The position numbers were made by a program, and so were the translations under genes. The notes below the pieces were generated by a model that made no database searches, was not told the origin of the DNA, and worked only from the letters and a program-made list of their open reading frames with translations. A DNA stretch of 64,000 bases from an uncultured Acidovorax sp. (GTDB lineage Bacteria; Pseudomonadota; Gammaproteobacteria; Burkholderiales; Burkholderiaceae_C): positions 1-64,000 of the forward strand of contig CAJYHL010000010.1 of the NCBI GenBank assembly GCA_913774625.1. Reading direction: 5' to 3'. This document shows positions 16,403 to 24,091 of this stretch, in pieces; positions within the stretch are counted from its first letter, which is position 1; each line of letters opens with the position of its first letter.

Positions 16403-18753
16403 TGCGCCGGGCACTGCCGCGCAGCCTCATCGCCCGGCTGGTGGGCCTGTCGCTGCTGCTGCTGCTGATCGTTCAGCTGGCGGGCTTCGCCGTGGTGCGT
16501 GCCACCATCGAGCGCAATGCGCATGCGCAGATCGACGCCGCCTTCGACGGCGACGAGCGCGCGTGGCCGCGCGTGCTGGAACACAATGCCGACCGCCTGA
16601 CGCAGGGCGCGACCCTGCTGGCGGCCGACTACGGTTTCCGCTCGGCCGTGCTCTCGGGCGACGTGGAGACCGTGCAGTCGGTGCTGGACAACCACGGCCG
16701 GCGCATCGGCGCCGCCGTGACCGCGCTGCTGGACCTGCGGCGGGCGCTGGTGGCCTCCAGCACCCAGGACATGAGCGGCGAGCATTCGGCGGCGCTCCTG
16801 CAGGCGGTGGGCCAGATCGGCGCCACGGCGCACGGCGGCCGGGTGGTGGTCGAAGGCGTGCCCTACCAGTTCGTGATGGTGCCCATGCGCGCGCCCCTGA
16901 CCATCGGCTGGGTGCTGATGGGCTTTCCCATCAGCCTCGCGCAGCTGCAGGAGCTCAAGCAGCTGCGGTCGGTGGATGTCGCCCTGCTGGTGACGCTGCC
17001 GGACGGCAGCAAGACGGTGCCCGTGAGCACCCTGCCCGAGGAGGTGTCGCAGCAGCTGCGCCGCACCGGCGCGGTCCACGAGCTGGAGACCGCCTCGCAG
17101 GGCATGCTGCTGTCCCGCGCGGTCCCCATGGACAGCGTGGGCGGCAAGGTCGATGCCGTGATCCTGCGGTCGGTGGACGAGGTGCTCGCGCCCTACCGCC
17201 GGCTGCAGGTGCTGCTGGGCGTGATCACGCTGGCGGGCGTGCTGCTGTTCGCGGCGGCCAATGCCTGGATGGCGCACCGGCTCACCATTCCGCTGCGCTC
17301 GCTGATCGCCGGAACCCGGCGGCTTTCGCAGGGCGACTACGCCGTGCCCATGGAACACACGCAGCGCCGCGACGAGATCGGCAACCTGGCGCGTGCTTTC
17401 GACCGCATGCGCCTGGACGTGGCGGCCCAGCAGGCCGAGATCCACCGCCTGGCCTACACCGACAGGCTCACAGGGCTGCCCAATCGCGAGCGTTTCCGCC
17501 AACTGGTGGTGCAGGCCCTGCAGGCCGGAGGCGGGGGGGCGCGCCTGGCCGTGCTGTCGCTGGACCTGCACCGCTTCAAGCACGTCAACGGCGTGCTGGG
17601 CTATTCGGTGGGCGACCGCCTGCTGCGCGCCGTGGCCGACCGCATCGCCGGGCAGTTCCGCTCGGACGCCGACGTGGTCGCGCGCATGGGCGGCAATGCC
17701 TTCGCCATCCTGCTGCCGGGCGCCGGCCCCGACGAGGCCGCCGCCGTCGCGCAGCATGTGCAGCAGGCCTTCGAGACCCCGCTGGCCCTGGGCGACCAGA
17801 CGCTGGACATCAGCGCCGGCATCGGCATCGCCTGCTGGCCGGGCCCCGCCACCGATGCCGACACGCTGCTGAACCATGCCGAGATCGCGATGTATGTCGC
17901 CAAGCAGCAGCAGCACCTGGGCTGCGCCCTGCAATACGACACGTCCATGGATTCGTCCAGCCCGCAGAGCCTGTCGATGCTGACCGAGCTGCGGCGCGCG
18001 GTGGAGCAGAACGAGCTGCGCATCTACCTGCAGCCCAAGGTGGGGCTGACCGATGCGCAGGAGCTGTCCGCCGAGGCCCTGCTGCGCTGGCAGCATCCCG
18101 AGCGCGGCCTGGTGCCGCCCATGCTGTTCATCCCGTTCGCCGAGCAGACCGGCTTCGTGCGGCAGCTCACGCTCTGGGCCTTCGGCGAGGTGGCGCGCCT
18201 GCTGGCCGGGCCCGCGCTGGGAGGCTCGGGGCTGCGCGTGTCGGTCAATCTGTCCGCCCACGACCTGCTGGACCCGGAGCTGCACCACAAGCTCGGCGCG
18301 CTGCTGCAGCAGCACGGGCTCGGCGCCCAGTCCTTCGGCCTGGAGATCACCGAGAGCGCCATCATCGACGACCCGGCGCGGGCCTCGGCCATGCTGCAGC
18401 GGCTGGCGGACATGGGCTTCCGGCTGTCCATCGACGATTTCGGCACCGGCTATTCGTCGCTGGGCTACCTGCGGCGCCTGCCGGTGCACGAGCTCAAGAT
18501 CGACAAGTCCTTCGTGATGGGCATGGCCGCGGCCGACGGCGATGCGCAGATCGTGCGCTCCACCATCGACCTGGCCCACAACCTGGGCCTGAGCGTGGTG
18601 GCCGAGGGCGTGGAGACCGCAGAGGTGCTGCAACGCCTGACGGACCTGCATTGCGACGATGCGCAGGGCTACTTCATCAGCCGGCCCCTGCCGGTGGACG
18701 GCTTCCTGGCCTGGATGGAGCGGGCCCGGAGCGCATCGGGGGCGACACAATAG
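16402..18753 (+). CDS. membrane GGDEF-EAL c-di-GMP phosphodiesterase with degenerate GGDEF
   Basis: A 783-residue protein; the start is the ATG in TGATG, one codon after an in-frame GTG. A transmembrane helix (about 10-32) and a periplasmic domain of about 240 residues precede a second helix (VITLAGVLLFAAANAWM), a HAMP domain (LTIPLRSLIAGTRRLSQGDY), GGDEF and EAL domains. The GGDEF signature reads ARMGGNAFAILLPG, so Asp/Glu are replaced and cyclase activity is unlikely. The EAL domain keeps EALLRW, VSVNLSAHDLL, LEITESAI, DDFGTGYSSL, ELKIDKSFV, VVAEGVET and DAQGYFISRPLP, so phosphodiesterase activity is expected. It is coupled to the upstream cupredoxin-like gene. Confidence 0.92.
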   Translation: MRRALPRSLIARLVGLSLLLLLIVQLAGFAVVRATIERNAHAQIDAAFDGDERAWPRVLEHNADRLTQGATLLAADYGFRSAVLSGDVETVQSVLDNHGRRIGAAVTALLDLRRALVASSTQDMSGEHSAALLQAVGQIGATAHGGRVVVEGVPYQFVMVPMRAPLTIGWVLMGFPISLAQLQELKQLRSVDVALLVTLPDGSKTVPVSTLPEEVSQQLRRTGAVHELETASQGMLLSRAVPMDSVGGKVDAVILRSVDEVLAPYRRLQVLLGVITLAGVLLFAAANAWMAHRLTIPLRSLIAGTRRLSQGDYAVPMEHTQRRDEIGNLARAFDRMRLDVAAQQAEIHRLAYTDRLTGLPNRERFRQLVVQALQAGGGGARLAVLSLDLHRFKHVNGVLGYSVGDRLLRAVADRIAGQFRSDADVVARMGGNAFAILLPGAGPDEAAAVAQHVQQAFETPLALGDQTLDISAGIGIACWPGPATDADTLLNHAEIAMYVAKQQQHLGCALQYDTSMDSSSPQSLSMLTELRRAVEQNELRIYLQPKVGLTDAQELSAEALLRWQHPERGLVPPMLFIPFAEQTGFVRQLTLWAFGEVARLLAGPALGGSGLRVSVNLSAHDLLDPELHHKLGALLQQHGLGAQSFGLEITESAIIDDPARASAMLQRLADMGFRLSIDDFGTGYSSLGYLRRLPVHELKIDKSFVMGMAAADGDAQIVRSTIDLAHNLGLSVVAEGVETAEVLQRLTDLHCDDAQGYFISRPLPVDGFLAWMERARSASGATQ

Positions 18754-18757
18754 CGGC

Positions 18758-19846
18758 ATGTCCGATACGCCGCCCCGCCGCCCTCCGTCTTCTTCGCCGC
18801 CCCCGTCCCCCGGGGCCGCTCCCGCCCCGCAGAGCCCGCCTGCCCGCGCCACGCTGCGCCGGCCGGCAGGCGCTCCCCCCGTGGCCCCGCCGGTGCGGCG
18901 GGGCGCGACCCCGGCGCCGCGGCCGTCCCCACCCGGCGTGTCGGCGCGCCGCGGCCCGGCCGTCCCGAACGCCGGCGGTGCCGGGCCGCGCGTGCCGCCC
19001 CGGCCTGCCCCGCAGGCGCAGCCCGCCCGGCAGCCTGGTGCCTTGCGCGGCGCCGCAGGCCCGGCAGCCGCAGCCCCGGCGGCCGGCTCCGGCGACACCC
19101 AGCGGCTGAACAAGCGCATGGCCGAACTGGGCCTGTGCTCGCGGCGCGAGGCCGACGACTGGATCGCCCAGGGCTGGGTCAAGGTCAACGGCGAGGTCGC
19201 GCCCATGGGCCTGCAGGTGCGGCCCGGCGACCGCATCGAGGTGGAGCGCGTGGCGCAGGGCTTCCAGGAACAGAAGGTCACCATCCTGCTGCACAAGCCC
19301 ATGGGCTATGTGAGCGGCCAGGCCGAGGACGGCCACACGCCGGCCGTCGCGCTCGTCAATCCGCGCACCCACTGGCGCGAAGATACGAGCGGCCTGCGCT
19401 TTTCGCCGCCTCAGCTACGCGGCCTGGCGCCCTGCGGCCGGCTGGACATCGACTCGGTGGGCCTGCTGGTGCTCACGCAGGACGGCCGCGTCGCCCGCCA
19501 ACTGATCGGCGAGAACTCCGAGGTGGACAAGGAATACCTGGTGCGCGTGCAGTACGGCGACATCGCCACCGACGTGCAATCGGCCTTTCCGCGCGAGCAG
19601 CTGGCGCGCCTGTGCCATGGCCTGTCGCTGGACGGGCAGGCGCTCAAGCCCGCCAAGGTGGAATGGCAGAACCCCGAGCAGCTGCGCTTCGTGCTGACCG
19701 AAGGCAAGAAGCGCCAGATCCGCCGCATGTGCGAGCTGGTCGGCCTGAAAGTGGTGGGCCTGAAGCGCATCCGCATCGGCCGCGTGGTGCTGGGCAACCT
19801 GCCCGTGGGCCAGTGGCGCTACCTGGGACCGCACGAGCGGTTCTGA
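18758..19846 (+). CDS. pseudouridine synthase (RluB/RluE/RluF family) with Pro/Ala-rich N-terminal extension
   Basis: A 362-residue rRNA pseudouridine synthase starting at the ATG four bases after the preceding stop. Residues 1 to about 108 are low-complexity Pro/Ala/Arg (MSDTPPRRPPSSSSPPPS type sequence). The S4 RNA-binding domain then follows (LNKRMAELGLCSRREADDWI) and the RsuA-type catalytic domain, with CGRLDIDSVGLLVLT holding the catalytic Asp, the VDKEYLVRV strand and LTEGKKRQIRRMCELVGLKV. E. coli RluF is 290 residues, so the extra length is the disordered N-terminus. The exact uridine target is not assignable by eye. The extension may aid RNA binding or be a GC-rich drift product. Confidence 0.88.
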   Translation: MSDTPPRRPPSSSPPPSPGAAPAPQSPPARATLRRPAGAPPVAPPVRRGATPAPRPSPPGVSARRGPAVPNAGGAGPRVPPRPAPQAQPARQPGALRGAAGPAAAAPAAGSGDTQRLNKRMAELGLCSRREADDWIAQGWVKVNGEVAPMGLQVRPGDRIEVERVAQGFQEQKVTILLHKPMGYVSGQAEDGHTPAVALVNPRTHWREDTSGLRFSPPQLRGLAPCGRLDIDSVGLLVLTQDGRVARQLIGENSEVDKEYLVRVQYGDIATDVQSAFPREQLARLCHGLSLDGQALKPAKVEWQNPEQLRFVLTEGKKRQIRRMCELVGLKVVGLKRIRIGRVVLGNLPVGQWRYLGPHERF

Positions 19847-19879
19847 TCGAACACCAGCAGCTTGTTCGGCCGCAGGCGG

Positions 19880-20581
19880 TCAGTCGTCCGAGAGCAGCGT
19901 CCGATAGATCACGGCGCCGATGACCGCGCCCGCGATGGGTGCGGCCCAGAAGAGCCAGAGCTGGGAGAGGGCGATCTCCGGGCCGAACAGCGCCGGACCG
20001 GTGCTGCGGGCAGGGTTGACCGAGGTGTTGGTGACCGGAATGGAGATCAGATGGATCAGCGTGAGCGCCAGGCCGATGGCCAGGCCGCCGAAGCCTTCGG
20101 CCGCGCGCCGGGCGGTCGCACCCAGGATCACCAGCAGAAAGACGGCGGTGAGCACCACCTCGGTGATCAGCGCCGCCACCAGTCCGTAGCCGCCCGGCGA
20201 ATGCACGCCGTAGCCGTTGGTGGCGAAGCCACCGATATCGGCGCCCGGTTTGCCGGTGGCGATCAGATAGAGCAGGCCGGCCGCAGCGATGGCGCCCAGC
20301 ACCTGCGCGGCGATGTAGCCGGGCAGATCGGCCGCCCGGAAGCGCCCACCTGCCGCCAGCCCGATGGAGACCGCCGGATTGAAGTGCCCGCCCGACACCG
20401 GGCCGAAGGCATAGGCGCCGGTGAGTACCGTGAGGCCGAACGCCAGCGACACGCCGAGCAGGCCGATGCCCCACTGCGGAAAGGTCGCCGCCAGCACGGC
20501 GCTGCCGCAGCCGCCGAACGTCAGCCAGAAAGTGCCGAGGAATTCGGCGGCCCATTTTTTGAGATTGCTTTGGTTGTCCAC
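19880..20581 (-). CDS. aqpZ: aquaporin Z
   Basis: A 233-residue water channel, matching E. coli AqpZ length. The chosen start is a GTG ([20 protein letters not shown]) with GGGA about ten bases upstream; an open frame continues upstream without a likely start. Six hydrophobic spans are visible, with both NPA boxes ([14 protein letters not shown] and [15 protein letters not shown]). The aromatic/arginine filter Arg follows the second box. Convergent to the pseudouridine synthase gene and divergent from htpG. An intrinsic terminator in the same orientation lies 49 bases upstream of the start, so its leader may be attenuated or the promoter may lie between the two. Confidence 0.92.
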   Translation of the reverse strand: MDNQSNLKKWAAEFLGTFWLTFGGCGSAVLAATFPQWGIGLLGVSLAFGLTVLTGAYAFGPVSGGHFNPAVSIGLAAGGRFRAADLPGYIAAQVLGAIAAAGLLYLIATGKPGADIGGFATNGYGVHSPGGYGLVAALITEVVLTAVFLLVILGATARRAAEGFGGLAIGLALTLIHLISIPVTNTSVNPARSTGPALFGPEIALSQLWLFWAAPIAGAVIGAVIYRTLLSDD

Positions 20582-20629
20582 AGCGCGCGTTCCCTTGTTT
20601 GATGGCTTATGGGTTGGATGAATGCAAAA

Positions 20630-20653
20630 AGCCCGCGATGCAAGGCGCGGGCT
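20630..20653 (-). terminator. intrinsic terminator upstream of aqpZ (minus strand)
   Basis: On the minus strand an 8-bp GC stem, AGCCCGCG / CGCGGGCT with an eight-base loop, is followed directly by TTTTTGC. It points toward aqpZ, yet no protein-coding gene lies upstream on this strand, because htpG is divergent. It could end a short untranslated RNA or act as a leader attenuator. Confidence 0.6.
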
Positions 20654-20735
20654 CCGGGAAATCTTAGGCAGGGCCATCGCCCTTTGGAGGAGCGCAATGT
20701 GAACAATGCGCGGCCCTCCGGGGCGGCTCACACTT

Positions 20736-20763
20736 CTTGATAATGTCGGCCCCGCCCCTATCT
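20736..20763 (+). promoter_or_regulatory. sigma-32 type heat-shock promoter for htpG
   Basis: CTTGATA at 20736-20742 and CCCCTATCT at 20755-20763, separated by 12 bases, closely follow the heat-shock consensus CTTGAAA-N11-16-CCCCATNT. The site lies 48 bases upstream of the htpG start codon, as expected for this chaperone gene. Confidence 0.7.
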
Positions 20764-20811
20764 GAGCGGGCGTCGTAGTTTTCGTGAACCTGTTTCAGTC
20801 ACACATCCACC

Positions 20812-22770
<1,959 letters not shown>

Positions 22771-22905
22771 TTGGTTACAAAATGCTCTGTCGGGAAAAAG
22801 CAATTCCTTGGCGTTGTTTATCTGTTTGTTAACGGAAAAAGACCACTGATCAGGGGCTTGGCGTTACCATGGCGACGCCTCGTCCTTTTTTATTGGGAGA
22901 ATTCC

Positions 22906-23277
22906 ATGAACTTCAAGAAACTCGGTTCCATCGTCGCTTGCGCAGCACTGGTGGCTGCTCCCGTTCTGTCTCACGCACAGACCGAGGCAGCTCCCGCTGC
23001 TGATGCAGCTGCTGCTCCCGCAACGGATGCAGCTGCGCCCGCTGCCAACGCAACCGATGCGGCAGCTACCACTTCCACCAGCGGCACCTCCGCTTCCACC
23101 ACGGCAACCGTCGGTACTGGCGGTGCTGCCGGCAGCTCTGCCGCCACCGTGGCTGCAGTGGGCACCGTGAGCGCTGGCACCATCGCCGTTGGCGCCGTGG
23201 CTCTGGCCGCTGTCGCCGCCGCAGCAGGCTCGTCCAGCGAAACGACCGGTACCTCCGGCACCACGGGCACCCGCTAA
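22906..23277 (+). CDS. yjbE: YjbE-like small secreted Ala/Thr/Ser-rich protein
   Basis: A 123-residue protein starting at the ATG with GGGAGA upstream. A signal peptide (MNFKKLGSIVACAALVAAPV) ends at SHA-QTE near residue 24. The rest is low-complexity Ala/Thr/Ser/Gly, with a hydrophobic stretch AGTIAVGAVALAAVAAAAGS and a Thr/Ser/Gly-rich tail. No catalytic domain is visible. Composition, size and position in front of yjbF- and yjbH-like genes match E. coli YjbE, the first gene of the yjbEFGH exopolysaccharide operon. A strong intrinsic terminator follows, so this gene is probably transcribed more than the downstream ones. Confidence 0.7.
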   Translation: MNFKKLGSIVACAALVAAPVLSHAQTEAAPAADAAAAPATDAAAPAANATDAAATTSTSGTSASTTATVGTGGAAGSSAATVAAVGTVSAGTIAVGAVALAAVAAAAGSSSETTGTSGTTGTR

Positions 23278-23290
23278 GCCCAGCACGCTG

Positions 23291-24055
23291 GTGCAGCTGT
23301 CTGCCGCCCAGTCGAAACCCGGTTTTCGCCGGGTTTTGTTTTTTCTGCCGTCCGCCTGCGTGATCGCCGCAGTGCTGGCGGGGTGCAGCGCAAGTTCCTC
23401 GACCCTGCAGGGCATGGTCACCCGCTATGTGCTGCCTAACGAGCCGCTGGCCAATGCCCGGCTTGATCCGCGGCTGCGTTATCTGCGCGTGGATACCTCC
23501 CGGGAAGGCTCGGCCTTGATGGCGCTGGGCTATCTGGACCCTGTCAAGGACGACCCGCAGGGTGCGGCGCAAGAGGTCTGGTACAGCGCTTCCAAGGAAG
23601 TGCTGCGGCTGCGCCATGGGCGCCTGGCCGGTGCCACGGGCCTGCCGCGCGAGTGGCGCGACGTGCGGTTTTCTGCCGTGCCCACCTGGCGCAGCGTGCT
23701 CGAGCGCCCCTCGCTGGGCCGATACCAGCGCACCCGCGACACCATGCCCGGTGCGCTGACCGGCGTGAAGGACTCCGTGACCATCCGCCCCATCGCCCCA
23801 CCGTCCGGAACCCTGGTGTCGGTGCAGCTGCCTGCGTCCGTTCAGTGGTTCGAGGAGGTCACCGAAACACGTCCGCCGGCAGCGCAGCTTCCGCCTTCGC
23901 TGTTCGCCGTGGATCTGTCGAACGGGGCCGAGCGCGTGCTGTATTCGCAGCAATGCCTGGCTGCCGATCTGTGCCTGGCCTTGCGCCCGGTAGCGGCAGC
24001 GGCTCCCGTCACCGCATCCGGGGCCGCGCCCAGGCCGGCGGCTGCTTCGCGTTGA
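23291..24055 (+). CDS. gfcB: YjbF/GfcB-family outer-membrane lipoprotein
   Basis: About 254 residues. A lipobox VLAG-C follows a hydrophobic segment (FFLPSACVIAA). The chosen start is a GTG 13 bases after the yjbE stop, which gives a basic n-region (SKPGFRR) before the hydrophobic core; a TTG at 23336 would give a signal without positive charge. The mature part has RYLRVDTSREGSALMALGYL and EVWYSASKEVLRLRHGRL, typical of YjbF/GfcB proteins, which accompany group 4 capsule and yjb exopolysaccharide export. The intrinsic terminator at 23315-23341 lies within the codons of the signal peptide. The C-terminus is Ala/Pro-rich. Confidence 0.75.
   Translation: MQLSAAQSKPGFRRVLFFLPSACVIAAVLAGCSASSSTLQGMVTRYVLPNEPLANARLDPRLRYLRVDTSREGSALMALGYLDPVKDDPQGAAQEVWYSASKEVLRLRHGRLAGATGLPREWRDVRFSAVPTWRSVLERPSLGRYQRTRDTMPGALTGVKDSVTIRPIAPPSGTLVSVQLPASVQWFEEVTETRPPAAQLPPSLFAVDLSNGAERVLYSQQCLAADLCLALRPVAAAAPVTASGAAPRPAAASR
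23315..23342 (+). terminator. intrinsic terminator between yjbE and the lipoprotein gene (within its 5' coding region)
   Basis: AAACCCGG (23315-23322) pairs perfectly with CCGGGTTT (23329-23336) across a six-base TTTTCG loop, and the sequence continues TGTTTTTT. It sits 38 bases after the yjbE stop and inside the predicted signal-peptide codons of the following lipoprotein gene. It would reduce read-through and give high yjbE relative to downstream expression. Confidence 0.8.
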
Positions 24056-24091
24056 AACACACCCTGTCCCTTTAGCTAGCCGGATGTCCTC

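Noticed and set aside
20654-20740. Fluoride-riboswitch-like GGCGATGG in the aqpZ leader
   Set aside because: Only the GATGG fragment fits; the second conserved half (CTGATG...CT) and pseudoknot pairing are absent.
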